Assembly (NCBI RefSeq): GCF_000739575.1
Contig: NZ_BBJO01000003.1
Location: 1-64,000, forward strand
Direction: 5' to 3'
Length of the DNA stretch: 64,000 nt
Source: Halobellus rufus
GTDB taxonomy: Archaea > Halobacteriota > Halobacteria > Halobacteriales > Haloferacaceae
Shown here: positions 45,116 through 53,779 of the stretch, piece by piece
Numbering within the stretch: position 1 is the stretch's first letter
Layout of the letters: every line of letters begins with the position of its first letter
Position numbers and translations under genes: made by a program
Notes under the pieces: model-generated
The model's input: the letters and a program-made list of their open reading frames with translations, nothing else
Database searches by the model: none
Told to the model about the DNA's origin: nothing

Positions 45116-46407
45116 TCCCAGTGTTCCACAGTCACGGTCTCGCCCTCGTCGTAGCCCTCTCGGCCCTCAGGCACGGCGACCCAGCCGTCCGCCAGCGCCA
45201 CGGAGGAGAGGACGCCCGAGCCGGACGCGCGCGTCGGCGTCGCGGTCGCGGCGTCTCCATCGTCGGCGTCCTCTCCCGCGTCGTCCTCCAGCCGAACCCG
45301 CGCGAACGTCCGCACGCCGGGTTCGCTCGGGATCTTGCGCGCCAGGGTCGCTCGCGTGGTCGGCGGCTTCGCGTCCGGCAGGTGTCCGACGTGCTTGAGC
45401 AACGGGCGCAGGAACTGCACGGCGTTGATGATCGCGGCCACGGGGTACCCCGGAAGCATAATCACGGGCGTGTCCTCGACGATCCCGAGTGCGACGGGGT
45501 GGCCCGGCTTGAGCGCGACGCCGTGGACGAGCACCTCGCCGAGGTCGTCGACGACTTCGGGAATGAGGTCGCGCTCGCCGACGGAGGAGCCGCCGGTCGT
45601 CACGACGATATCCTTCGTGAGGTCGCGCTGGATCGCCGCCCGCAGCGCGGCCTCGTCGTCGGTGACGACGTTCCGGTACGTGGGGTCGCCGCCCCAGCGC
45701 TCGACCAGCCGCGAGACGGTGAGGCCGTTCGTCTCGATGACCTCTCCGGGGCCGGGGTCCTCCTGAACGAGTTCCTCGCCCGTCGGGATCACGCCGACGG
45801 TCGGCCGCTCGTATACGCGCACGGTGTCGACGCCGACGGACTTCAACAGGCCCAGATCCGACGGGCGGAGGCGGTGGCCGGGCTCGAACAGTTGTTGGCC
45901 CTCGGCGACGTCCTCGCCGACGGGCGCGACGTTCTCCCCCTCGGTGACCGCGTCGAACACTTCGAGGTCGTCGCCGACGCGGTCGGCGTGTTCGATCATC
46001 ACCACGGCGTCCGCGCCGTCGGGGAGTTCGCTGCCCGTGTGGACGCGAACGGCCGACTCGGGGGCGACCTCGCGTTCGGGGACCGAGTGGGGTTCCCCGT
46101 CGGCCACGCGGAGGACGCCCGGCGAGCGGTCGGAGGCCCCGAAGGTGTCTCTGGCGCGGACCGCCCAGCCGTCCATCGCCGCGCGTTCGTAGTCGGGGAC
46201 CGCCCGCGGCGAGGAGACGGGTTCGGCGAGCGCCCGGTCGTCGGCGGGGACGAGCGCGAGCCGTTCGGTTCTCTCGTGCGGCGTCGCCGCTTCGAGCAGC
46301 GTGCGGCGGGCCTCGTCGATCCGAGTTCGGTGTTTGAACCCGGCCGAGCGCCGCTCGGGCGGCGCGTCGTCGCCGCCGGAGGTCTCGTCGGAATCCGCAG
46401 AATCCAT
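45103..46407 (-). CDS. moeA: Molybdopterin molybdenumtransferase MoeA
   Basis: This 434-residue MoeA has ERAAMDGWAVRARDTFG, the canonical TTGGSSVGERD loop and LPGYPVAAIINAVQF. It inserts Mo or W into adenylated molybdopterin. It precedes the MoeA-PBP fusion, with a 13-nt overlap. Its start was placed at MDSADSDE because the upstream in-frame codons are Arg-rich. Nearby tungsten-dependent AOR (33.9 kb) would use its product. Confidence 0.94.
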   Translation of the reverse strand: MDSADSDETSGGDDAPPERRSAGFKHRTRIDEARRTLLEAATPHERTERLALVPADDRALAEPVSSPRAVPDYERAAMDGWAVRARDTFGASDRSPGVLRVADGEPHSVPEREVAPESAVRVHTGSELPDGADAVVMIEHADRVGDDLEVFDAVTEGENVAPVGEDVAEGQQLFEPGHRLRPSDLGLLKSVGVDTVRVYERPTVGVIPTGEELVQEDPGPGEVIETNGLTVSRLVERWGGDPTYRNVVTDDEAALRAAIQRDLTKDIVVTTGGSSVGERDLIPEVVDDLGEVLVHGVALKPGHPVALGIVEDTPVIMLPGYPVAAIINAVQFLRPLLKHVGHLPDAKPPTTRATLARKIPSEPGVRTFARVRLEDDAGEDADDGDAATATPTRASGSGVLSSVALADGWVAVPEGREGYDEGETVTVEHWEWSP

Positions 46408-46636
46408 ACCCGCCGTAGGGCCGGGAGTACAAAAAGAGCCGCGGCACGCGCTCGGATGCCGGACCGAGGCGAAGTACCGTCGCGTCTGCACGTCCCCACG
46501 CACTCGGATGTACGTCGTCGTGCGATCGGGCGAGGGACGCCGTCGTGCGATCGGGCGAGCAACCTGCTGCACCCGCTGCGTTCGTCGCGTTCCGGAAAGA
46601 GTCGCGCTCGCAGCCGTTGATAGCTCTTGTGGCCGA

Positions 46637-46646
46637 TTTCGCGAAA
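46637..46646. promoter_or_regulatory. TTTCGCGAAA palindrome upstream of hsp20
   Basis: The palindrome TTTCGCGAAA lies 44-53 nt before the Hsp20 ATG and includes CGAA, a word reported to matter for haloarchaeal heat-shock promoters of the cct genes. A CTTTTT patch at 46659-46664 may be the TATA element. A role in stress control of hsp20 is inferred. Confidence 0.4.
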
Positions 46647-46689
46647 CCCAACCGCGGCCTTTTTCGACCCGCCATCCCTAGATGGTGGT

Positions 46690-47058
46690 ATGACTGCACT
46701 GCGGGACGCGCTCCGAGAACTGCCGGAGTCGGTGTTCGCCGATCTGTTGGAGTCCGACGACGCCTACCGGATCGTGCTCGACCTCCCCGGAGTGACGGCC
46801 GAGACGGCTGAACTGCGCGTGGAACGCGGCCGACTCGTGGTGGAGGCGAGACGAGAGAAGGCCGTCCCCGCGGAGTTCAGCTACCTCGAGGAGGAGCGGT
46901 CGCTGTTCGTCGACGCCGAACTGCCGCTGCCGCCGGACGCGACCGGCGCGGGGGCGTCCGCCGAAGCCGACCGCGGCGTCTTCACGGTCACGCTGCCGAA
47001 GCGGGACGCCGCCCCGGAGCGAACGATTCCGATCACGTCGACCGGAGACGACGCGTAA
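46690..47058 (+). CDS. Small heat-shock protein (Hsp20 family)
   Basis: This 122-residue protein is a compact alpha-crystallin domain: YRIVLDLPGVTAETAELRVERGRLVVEARRE fits the core strands, and GVFTVTLPKRD the conserved C-terminal strand. Hsp20 proteins hold unfolded proteins. The N-terminal arm is short. The start is ATG 46690. It is directly followed, 7 nt later, by the UbiB kinase gene. Confidence 0.9.
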   Translation: MTALRDALRELPESVFADLLESDDAYRIVLDLPGVTAETAELRVERGRLVVEARREKAVPAEFSYLEEERSLFVDAELPLPPDATGAGASAEADRGVFTVTLPKRDAAPERTIPITSTGDDA

Positions 47059-47065
47059 CCGCCGG

Positions 47066-48748
47066 GTGGTCACGCTGGTGAACCTCCGCGCGTACTGGCG
47101 GTTTCTCGTCGTCGTCAGGCAGTTCTTCCCGCTGATCGTCGCCTACACCAGAGACCGGCGGCGGTACGTACTCTTCGGCGGGCGTCGGGCGGTCGACGAG
47201 GAGACGCGGGTCCGGCGGGCCGAGATCCTGCTCGACTCGCTGCTGACGCTCGGGCCCACGTTCATCAAGCTCGGACAGCTCCTGTCGACGCGGCCGGACA
47301 TCCTCCCGAAGGAGTACATCGACGTGCTGTCGAGCCTCCAAGACGACGTCCCGCCCGCACCGTGGGCGGAGTCCAAACAGGTTCTCGAAGCGGAACTCGG
47401 CCCCGTCGACGACGCGTTCGACGACTTCGACCGCGACCCGATCAGCGGGGCGAGCCTCGGGCAGGTCTACACCGCCCGGTACGACGGCGACCCCGTCGCG
47501 GTGAAGGTCCGGCGGCCGGGGATCGAGGAACTCGTCGAGGCCGACCTCCGGGTGCTGCGGTGGTCGATCCCGATCATCCGTCGGTTCATCGGACAGGGGC
47601 GAGCGTTCTCGCTGGAGAACCTCACCGACGAGTTCGCGAAGACGATCCGACAGGAGATGGACTACAGTCGGGAAAAGCGGATCCTCGAAGAGATCAAGGG
47701 CAACTTCGCCGAGAACCCGACGGTCAGGATCCCACAGCCGATCGAAGCGCGGTCGGGGCCGCGGGTGCTGACGATGGAGTACCTCCCGGGGACGAAGATC
47801 AACGACGTCGACGCGCTGGACGAGAAGGGGATCGACCGGACGGAACTGGCGACGACCCTCCAGCGCGTCTACCTGCAGATGATCGTCGACGACGGCGTCT
47901 TCCACGCCGACCCGCACCCGGGGAACCTGGCCGTCACCGACGGCGGGGAGATCATCTTCTACGACTTCGGGATGTCGGGGACGGTGGAGCCGTTCATCCA
48001 GGAGAAGATCATCGACTTCTACGTCGCCGTCGCCAACCAGGACATCGACGCCATCCTCGACACGCTCATCGAGATGGGGACGCTCTCGCCGGAGGCCGAC
48101 CGGCAGGTGATGGGCGACGTGATGGAACTGGCCATCGCGGACGCCCGCGGGGAGGACATCGAACAGTACCGCGTCCAGCAGATCATCGAACAGGTGGAGT
48201 CGACGATCTACGAGTTCCCGCTGCGACTCCCGCGCGATCTCGCCTTGGTGCTCCGCGTCGCGACGGTCGTCGAGGGCGTCTGCGTGACGCTCGATCCGGA
48301 CTTCGACTTCATCTCGGTGGCGACCGACTACCTCCAAGAGGAGGGCTACTACGAGGAGACCGCCCGACAGCTGATCGAAGAGGGCGGAAAGCAGATCCAA
48401 GAGACCTCGCGGGCGCTCTTCGAGGTCCCGCCGAAGCTGAACCGCGCGCTCGACCGCGTCGAGAACGAGAACCTCGCCGTCAACGTGCGGCTCGAGGACG
48501 AGAACGACGTGCTCGACCGCCTCGCCCGGCGGATCGTCTACGGCCTGTTCGTCGCCGTCGGCGCGCTCTCGACGTCGATCCTCTACGCGTTCGAGCCAGC
48601 GAGCGCTCTTCCGGCGGCGGTCGCGGCGGTGTTGACGGTACCCCCGCTCGTCGCCCTGTACCGATCGTTCCGGGCGAAGAAAGGGATTCGGGCGAAGCCG
48701 CAATTCACCCGACAGAGTATGCGCCAGCGACGCGATCGGGAGCGGTAG
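47066..48748 (+). CDS. UbiB/ABC1-family atypical kinase
   Basis: This 560-residue protein carries the UbiB signatures KLGQLLSTRPDILPKEY, the Ala-rich SGASLGQVYTA loop, VKVRRPG, FHADPHPGNLAV and YDFGMSG (metal-binding). Two membrane helices near residues 495-540 follow. The family supports quinone synthesis or lipid homeostasis in membranes. The archaeal role is uncertain. The GTG start at 47066 was used; a GTG at 47078 is an alternative. Confidence 0.92.
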   Translation: MVTLVNLRAYWRFLVVVRQFFPLIVAYTRDRRRYVLFGGRRAVDEETRVRRAEILLDSLLTLGPTFIKLGQLLSTRPDILPKEYIDVLSSLQDDVPPAPWAESKQVLEAELGPVDDAFDDFDRDPISGASLGQVYTARYDGDPVAVKVRRPGIEELVEADLRVLRWSIPIIRRFIGQGRAFSLENLTDEFAKTIRQEMDYSREKRILEEIKGNFAENPTVRIPQPIEARSGPRVLTMEYLPGTKINDVDALDEKGIDRTELATTLQRVYLQMIVDDGVFHADPHPGNLAVTDGGEIIFYDFGMSGTVEPFIQEKIIDFYVAVANQDIDAILDTLIEMGTLSPEADRQVMGDVMELAIADARGEDIEQYRVQQIIEQVESTIYEFPLRLPRDLALVLRVATVVEGVCVTLDPDFDFISVATDYLQEEGYYEETARQLIEEGGKQIQETSRALFEVPPKLNRALDRVENENLAVNVRLEDENDVLDRLARRIVYGLFVAVGALSTSILYAFEPASALPAAVAAVLTVPPLVALYRSFRAKKGIRAKPQFTRQSMRQRRDRER

Positions 48749-48804
48749 GCGAGGACGTCGCAGTCGCTGGGGCCGACCACGGCCGCGACGCCGGACCCAC
48801 GCTC

Positions 48805-48819
48805 GGGGGGCCGCCCCCC
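48805..48819. repeat. GC hairpin after the UbiB gene
   Basis: Six G at 48805-48810 and six C at 48814-48819 form a perfect 6-bp stem with a CCG loop, 57 nt downstream of the stop. It has no T-run. It may be a weak terminator or chance in GC-rich DNA. Confidence 0.4.
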
Positions 48820-48880
48820 ACGTTATCAGTGGTGAGTATTTGACACGTAGGTTTATCCGCGGGTACCTGAATCTCCACGC

Positions 48881-49348
48881 ATGACGCGGTGGCGCGCCGT
48901 TGCCGGCGGATTCGCACTCGCGGCCTGTAGCGAGGCACTCGTCTTCGCGGTGACGGGGCGCGTGACGCTCGTCGGCGGGTTGGCGGGGAGCGCGCTGGCG
49001 GGCTACCTCGCCGGCGAGGAGCTGTCCGACGGCGCGTGGCACGGCCTCCTGACCGCGATGGCGTGGGGGATCGTCCTCATCCCGGGGCTGGTCGCGCTGT
49101 CGGTCGTCACCGACGCGCCGCTTCCCTTCCCGATCGAGTTCCTCCTCCCGCTGCTCGATACGCCCGGAGAGGCGACCACCACGATCCTCCTGAGCGCGAG
49201 TCTGCCGAACGTCGCCGCGGGGGTACTCGGGAGCCTCACCAGGCGGCAGGACGACGGCTCGACGGGCCAGTCGAGCGACCGATCGGGCGAGCAATCGACC
49301 GCGCGGCCGACGGCCCGACCGGTCGAGACCGAGACCGACGAGGGCTGA
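48881..49348 (+). CDS. DUF5518-like membrane protein
   Basis: This 155-residue protein has four hydrophobic segments (about residues 7-27, 29-46, 53-75 and 92-113), including GGLAGSALAGYLAGEE, then a polar Ser/Thr/Arg-rich tail. It looks like the DUF5518 family seen in haloarchaea. A TATA-like GGTTTATCC lies at 48850-48858, 23-31 nt from the ATG, suggesting a leaderless start. Confidence 0.75.
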   Translation: MTRWRAVAGGFALAACSEALVFAVTGRVTLVGGLAGSALAGYLAGEELSDGAWHGLLTAMAWGIVLIPGLVALSVVTDAPLPFPIEFLLPLLDTPGEATTTILLSASLPNVAAGVLGSLTRRQDDGSTGQSSDRSGEQSTARPTARPVETETDEG

Positions 49349-49446
49349 CTGTCCGGCGACTGAGAGCGCGGGCGGGGGCCGGAGCGAACTCCCCGGTCGA
49401 TCGCGTGGGATCGGCGTCTCACCGACCCTCGCGGCGTTTCCAAACC

Positions 49447-49454
49447 GTTTATAC
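49447..49454 (+). promoter_or_regulatory. TATA box of aIF5A
   Basis: GTTTATAC lies 24-31 nt before ATG 49478, a textbook leaderless spacing for a highly expressed archaeal gene. Confidence 0.65.
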
Positions 49455-49477
49455 CGACCACACGTCAATCCCGACGT

Positions 49478-49852
49478 ATGCCGAAAGAGCAGAAGCAGGT
49501 CCGCGAACTGCAGGAAGGCAGCTACGTGATGATGGACGACTCGCCGTGTAAGATCAACGCCTACAGCACCGCGAAGCCCGGAAAACACGGGAGCGCGAAG
49601 GCACGGATCGAGGGTCGCGGCGTCTTCGACGGCAAGAAGCGCTCGCTGAGCCAGCCCGTCGACGCGAAGGTGTGGGTCCCGATCATCGAGCGAAAGCAGG
49701 GCCAGGTCGTCTCCGTCACCGACGGCGACGCCCAGATCATGGACCTCGAGACCTACCAGACGTTCACGATGCGCATCCCCGAGGACGAGGACCTCAACCC
49801 CGACGACGAGATCGAATACCTCGACTACGAGGGCCAGCGGAAGATCATCTGA
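49478..49852 (+). CDS. eif5A: Translation initiation factor aIF5A
   Basis: This 124-residue factor has Lys36 in [14 protein letters not shown], the site modified to deoxyhypusine/hypusine, and the C-terminal OB domain. It promotes elongation at difficult peptide bonds. It is followed by agmatinase (6-nt gap), a Nif3 protein and deoxyhypusine synthase, so the modifier sits beside its substrate. Confidence 0.97.
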   Translation: MPKEQKQVRELQEGSYVMMDDSPCKINAYSTAKPGKHGSAKARIEGRGVFDGKKRSLSQPVDAKVWVPIIERKQGQVVSVTDGDAQIMDLETYQTFTMRIPEDEDLNPDDEIEYLDYEGQRKII

Positions 49853-49858
49853 TCGGAG

Positions 49859-50686
49859 ATGTTCCCAGGGGCGACCGCATCACGGACCGACGCCGCGTAC
49901 GTCGTCGTGGGCGCGCCGCTGGATGTCTCGACTTCGTTTCGACCCGGGACCCGCTTCGGTCCCGAGAGAATCCGGCGGTTCGCCCGGCCGTTCGACGACT
50001 ACGACCGGCGAACCGACCTGCGTTTTTCGGACTGTTCCGTCCACGACCACGGCGACGTCCGCGCGTGGGACGACGCCCCCGAGTACCTCGCGTGGCTCGC
50101 GGGCGAACTCCGCGACGTCGTCGCCGACGACGCCGTCCCGCTCGTCCTCGGCGGGGAACACACCGTGACCGCCGCCGGCGTCGAGGCCGTCGACCCCGAC
50201 GTGTTCGTCTGCCTCGACGCGCACCTCGACCTCCGGGAGGCCTACGACGGCAACGAGTACAGCCACGCGACCGTCACCCGACGGGTCCTAGAAGCTCACG
50301 CCGACGTCGACGTCGAGGAGGCGATTATCCTCGGCGCGCGAACCGGCTCGCCGGAGGAGTGGGAACGGGCGGAGGAGGGGGACGTGACTGCCGTCGCGCC
50401 CGAAGACGTCTCCGACTTCGACCTCGAATCGCACCTCGACGGCCGGAGCGCGTACCTGAGCGTCGACGTCGACGCCGCCGATCCCGGGTTCGCGCCGGGG
50501 ACCGGCACGCCGGAGCCGTTCGGTCTCGACCCGCGGGAGATGCGCGACGTCGTCCGGACGGTCGCGCCCCAAGCCGCGGGCTTCGACGTCGTAGAGGTCA
50601 ACGACCGTGACGACGGGCAGGCGGCGTCGCTGGCGGCGAAGATCGCCCGGGAGTTCGTGTTCTCGCACGCCGGCGCGGCAGAGTGA
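49859..50686 (+). CDS. speB: Agmatinase/ureohydrolase family protein
   Basis: This 275-residue ureohydrolase has metal ligands in LGGEHTVT (His101), DAHLDLR (Asp120, His122, Asp124) and SVDVDAADPGFAPGTGTPEP. It hydrolyses agmatine or an aminopropyl-agmatine derivative to supply polyamine for deoxyhypusine. Work on haloarchaeal aIF5A has proposed such a route. The substrate in this organism is inferred from the neighbours aIF5A and dys. Confidence 0.92.
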   Translation: MFPGATASRTDAAYVVVGAPLDVSTSFRPGTRFGPERIRRFARPFDDYDRRTDLRFSDCSVHDHGDVRAWDDAPEYLAWLAGELRDVVADDAVPLVLGGEHTVTAAGVEAVDPDVFVCLDAHLDLREAYDGNEYSHATVTRRVLEAHADVDVEEAIILGARTGSPEEWERAEEGDVTAVAPEDVSDFDLESHLDGRSAYLSVDVDAADPGFAPGTGTPEPFGLDPREMRDVVRTVAPQAAGFDVVEVNDRDDGQAASLAAKIAREFVFSHAGAAE

Positions 50687-50722
50687 TACAGATACAAGCG
50701 GCCGGGGGCCCTCCGCCGACGT

Positions 50723-51493
50723 ATGCAACTCTCAGCGCTCGCCGATCGACTCGACGAGAGACTCGAGATCGACGCGTACGCCGACGTCGACGCCAGCCCG
50801 AACGGCCTGCAGATCGGCCCCGACGAGGGGGCGATCGAACGCGTCGCGTTCGCGGTCGACGCCGCCGCCGCGACGATTGAGGACGCCGCGGCGGCCGGCG
50901 CTGACGTCCTCGTCGTCCACCACGGCCTCGTCTGGGGGGGCTTGGATCGGGTGACCGGGCGAGAGTACGAGAACATCTCGGCGCTCGTCGAGAACGACCT
51001 CGCGCTCTACGTGTCGCACCTGCCGCTCGACGGCCACCAAGAGTTGGGCAACGCCGCGGGACTCGCCGACCACCTCGGACTCGACGCCGACTCGAGAGCC
51101 CCGTTCGGAGAACTAGGGCCCGTGACGATCGGCCAACGAGGGGCGTTCTCGACGCCCCGGTCGGTCGACGAGATCGGCGACCGCCTCGCGGAACTCGACA
51201 CCGGCGGGCGAGCGCCGCAGGTGCTCGACTTCGGTCCCGACGAGGTCGAGGACGTCGCCGTCGTCACCGGGTCCGGTGTCGACTGGCTCGCGGAGGCCGT
51301 CGACGCCGGTGCGGACGCGTTGGTCACGGGCGAGGGGAAACAGCAGGTGTACCACGAGGCCCGCGAGGCGGGCGTCAACGTCTTCCTCGCCGGCCACTAC
51401 GCGACCGAGACCTTCGGCGTCGAGGCCCTCGCCGACCTCGTTTCCGAGTGGGGACTGGAGACGACCGTGCTCGAACACCCGACGGGGCTGTGA
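50723..51493 (+). CDS. Nif3-like dinuclear metal centre protein
   Basis: This 256-residue protein matches the Nif3/YbgI family. Its metal ligands appear in DVLVVHHGLVWGG (His pair), LPLDGHQELGNAAG and the C-terminal VFLAGHYATETFGV. It forms toroidal hexamers with a two-metal site, and its biochemical role is not settled. It sits between speB and dys, perhaps just by operon position. Confidence 0.88.
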   Translation: MQLSALADRLDERLEIDAYADVDASPNGLQIGPDEGAIERVAFAVDAAAATIEDAAAAGADVLVVHHGLVWGGLDRVTGREYENISALVENDLALYVSHLPLDGHQELGNAAGLADHLGLDADSRAPFGELGPVTIGQRGAFSTPRSVDEIGDRLAELDTGGRAPQVLDFGPDEVEDVAVVTGSGVDWLAEAVDAGADALVTGEGKQQVYHEAREAGVNVFLAGHYATETFGVEALADLVSEWGLETTVLEHPTGL

Positions 51494-51573
51494 GGTTGGG
51501 GCGGCCCGTCGGATCGGCGCTCTGAGACCGGAGAACCGCGACACATAACCGATCGCATCGCACAGGACGCAGT

Positions 51574-52692
51574 ATGAGCGACGACGCGGAGCACGACGCC
51601 GAGGACGAACACGGAGCCGACAACGCGGACGAACACGGAGCCGACAACGCGGACGAGGGACACGCGCCGCACCGCGAGGAGTTCCACGAGGCCCCGATCG
51701 GCCACGCGCGGGTCCGCGGCGGAATGACCGTCGGCGAACTGGCCGAGGAGTACGGCAAGGCGGGGATCGGCGCGGCGAGCGTCGACCGCGCCGTCGACGT
51801 GTACGCGGAGATGCTCGCCGACGAGGACGTGCGAAACTTCTTCGGTCTCGCGGGCGCGATGGTGCCGACCGGGATGCGGCAGATCGTCGTCGACCTCATC
51901 CGCGACGGCCACATCGACGGCCTCGTGACGACCGGCGCGAACCTGACGCACGACGCCATCGAGGCGATCGGCGGCAAGCACCACCACGGCCGCGCGGAGC
52001 CGCACGACCCCCACCCGGCCGCGCCGGACGCCGAGCCGACCGGCGAGACGGCCCGCGAGCACGACGAGTCGCTCCGCGACGAGGGGGTCGACCGGATCTA
52101 CAACGTCTACCTCCCCCAGGAGCACTTCGCGCTCTTCGAGTCGCACCTCCGGGAGAACGTCTTTCCGAACGTCGAGCGACGGGTGTCGATCCAGGAGTTC
52201 ACCGCCGAGTTGGGACGAGCGAACGCCGAGCAGAACCGCGAGCGCGACGTCGACGAGGACGCCGGCATCGCCGCGGCGGCGTACGAGAACGACGTACCGA
52301 TCTACTGCCCGGCGATTCAGGACTCGGTGTTGGGAATCCAAGCGTGGGTGTACTCTCAGACGTCCGACTTCGGACTGGACGCGCTGGGCGATATGACGCA
52401 CCTCTCGGATCTCGCCTTCGACGCCGAGAAGGCGGGCGCGATGGTCGTCGGCGGTGGCGTCCCGAAGAACTACGTGCTGCAGACGATGCTGACGATCCCC
52501 GACGCCTACGACTACGCGGTCCAGCTGACGATGGACCCCGACCACACCGGCGGGCTCTCCGGAGCGACGCTCGACGAGGCGCGCTCGTGGGGGAAGCTCG
52601 AAAAGTCAGCGCGGAACGTCACCGTCGTCGGCGACGCGACCGTCACCCTGCCGCTGGTCGTCGCCGCGGCGAGGGAGCGCGCGGGCGAGTAA
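51574..52692 (+). CDS. dys: Deoxyhypusine synthase
   Basis: This 372-residue protein matches deoxyhypusine synthase, with NAD-binding GAMVPTGMRQIVVDL, DYAVQLTMDPDHTGGLSGATLDEA and the catalytic Lys341 in SWGKLEKSARNV. It transfers an aminobutyl group from spermidine to the aIF5A lysine. The polar N-terminal tail (about 40 residues, Asp/Glu/His-rich) contains a perfect duplication. It is the last gene of the aIF5A-speB-nif3-dys group. Confidence 0.95.
   Translation: MSDDAEHDAEDEHGADNADEHGADNADEGHAPHREEFHEAPIGHARVRGGMTVGELAEEYGKAGIGAASVDRAVDVYAEMLADEDVRNFFGLAGAMVPTGMRQIVVDLIRDGHIDGLVTTGANLTHDAIEAIGGKHHHGRAEPHDPHPAAPDAEPTGETAREHDESLRDEGVDRIYNVYLPQEHFALFESHLRENVFPNVERRVSIQEFTAELGRANAEQNRERDVDEDAGIAAAAYENDVPIYCPAIQDSVLGIQAWVYSQTSDFGLDALGDMTHLSDLAFDAEKAGAMVVGGGVPKNYVLQTMLTIPDAYDYAVQLTMDPDHTGGLSGATLDEARSWGKLEKSARNVTVVGDATVTLPLVVAAARERAGE
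51604..51651 (+). repeat. Perfect 24-nt tandem duplication in dys N-terminus
   Basis: Two identical 24-nt units (51604-51627 and 51628-51651) encode DEHGADNA twice, followed by a partial third (DEGHA). They fall in a disordered acidic tail outside the catalytic domain, so length change should be tolerated. Recent slippage is the simplest origin. Confidence 0.85.
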
Positions 52693-52701
52693 CAACACTA
52701 A

Positions 52702-52710
52702 CTTTTATTA
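52702..52710 (+). promoter_or_regulatory. TATA box before the 8-codon mini-ORF
   Basis: CTTTTATTA lies 24-32 nt upstream of ATG 52734, so any transcript from it should begin at or beside that ATG. Confidence 0.5.
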
Positions 52711-52733
52711 TAGATACGCGCGACCGTCTCGGT

Positions 52734-52760
52734 ATGTCGCTCGTACGCGTACGCTGTTGA
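52734..52760 (+). CDS. Leaderless 8-codon mini-ORF, possible leader peptide
   Basis: The 8-codon frame MSLVRVRC is followed by TGA at 52758-52760. The ATG stands at the expected transcription start of a promoter with a clear TATA box, which is the leaderless pattern seen at real genes here. The next gene begins 54 nt later at GTG 52815. It may be a regulatory leader peptide or a chance ATG. Coding evidence is otherwise absent because it is so short. Confidence 0.3.
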   Translation: MSLVRVRC

Positions 52761-52814
52761 CCCGTTTTCCGCCGACGCGTACCGCCGTACGACCACCACG
52801 CGACTTCGACACCA

Positions 52815-53054
52815 GTGAGCACGAACGTCAGACACGCACGCCCGACACGCACCGACCCGCAGACCGACGATGGTCCGGACGAGAGCGGCTCCCGACAGAC
52901 GACCGAGTCGACGCCGGAGCGCCCCGACCGTCGTGAGACCGCCGACGCCTGGATCGACTGCTGCCAGCGGCAGTTCGATCCCGCGGCGTCCGACCGCCTG
53001 CGGAACCTCGTCGACGAGGCGAACCTCGTGGTGATCTCGCCCGGTTCGGAGTGA
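52815..53054 (+). CDS. Small haloarchaeal protein with GTG start
   Basis: This 79-residue reading begins at GTG 52815. Its first ~45 residues are polar and disordered. The last 35 (ADAWIDCCQRQFDPAASD and onward) look folded, with a Cys-Cys pair. No domain is recognised. It would be expressed from the promoter at 52.70 kb behind the mini-ORF. Support is codon composition and operon position only. Confidence 0.5.
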   Translation: MSTNVRHARPTRTDPQTDDGPDESGSRQTTESTPERPDRRETADAWIDCCQRQFDPAASDRLRNLVDEANLVVISPGSE

Positions 53055-53126
53055 ACGCTTCGAGAGCCGGGCCCCCGCGACAGCGCCGGTAGTGCCCGTT
53101 CGCGCGACAACGCGACACACGGAACG

Positions 53127-53134
53127 GCTTTACC
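53127..53134 (+). promoter_or_regulatory. TATA box of aIF2-beta
   Basis: GCTTTACC lies 22-29 nt before ATG 53156. The GGAGGT directly before the ATG is too close to function as a normal Shine-Dalgarno site, consistent with a leaderless mRNA. Confidence 0.55.
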
Positions 53135-53155
53135 GTCCCGTCCATTCTTGGAGGT

Positions 53156-53764
53156 ATGAACTACGCAGACTCACTCGACAGGGCACTCGATGCCCTCCCG
53201 GAGCGAAACGAGGAGCAGTCCCGACTCAGCATTCCCGACCCGCAGGGGGAGACCGACGGCGCGTTCACCCGACTGACCAACCTCGGGGACATCGCCGACG
53301 CGCTCGGTCGCGACGTCGAGCACGTCCACCGGAACATCCAGCGCGAACTCGGGACGAACGGCCAGCTTGAGGACGACCGCGCCCGCTACAACGGCTCGTT
53401 CACCGTCGCGGACTTCGAGGACGCCATCGACGAGTACGTCGCCGAGTACGTCACCTGTACGGAGTGTGGCCTCCCCGACACCCGCCTCGTCACAGAGGAC
53501 GGCGTGGACATGCTCCGCTGTGAGGCCTGCGGGGCCTTCCGCCCGGTCGCGAAGCGCGCGGCGAAGACACAGACCCAGTCGGGCCCGGCCGTCGAGGAGG
53601 GCCAGACCTACGAACTGGAGATCACCGGCACGGGTCGGAAGGGCGACGGCGTCGCAGAGAAGGGCAAGTTCACCATCTTCGTCTCCGGCGCGCAGGAGGG
53701 CCAGACCGTTCGCGCGATCATCGAGCGCACGAGCGGGACGCTCGCGTTCGCCCGCGTCGTCTAA
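53156..53764 (+). CDS. Translation initiation factor aIF2-beta with TRAM domain
   Basis: This 202-residue protein has the IF2-beta N-terminal helix and core (about residues 1-105), a zinc ribbon with CTEC and CEAC pairs (about 100-125) and a C-terminal TRAM domain (about 140-202, YELEITGTGRKGDGVAEKGKF). The beta subunit belongs to the trimeric aIF2 that brings initiator tRNA. The TRAM extension is common in haloarchaea, with the standard archaeal protein near 138 residues. Confidence 0.95.
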   Translation: MNYADSLDRALDALPERNEEQSRLSIPDPQGETDGAFTRLTNLGDIADALGRDVEHVHRNIQRELGTNGQLEDDRARYNGSFTVADFEDAIDEYVAEYVTCTECGLPDTRLVTEDGVDMLRCEACGAFRPVAKRAAKTQTQSGPAVEEGQTYELEITGTGRKGDGVAEKGKFTIFVSGAQEGQTVRAIIERTSGTLAFARVV

Positions 53765-53779
53765 GCGACTTTCGCGTCT

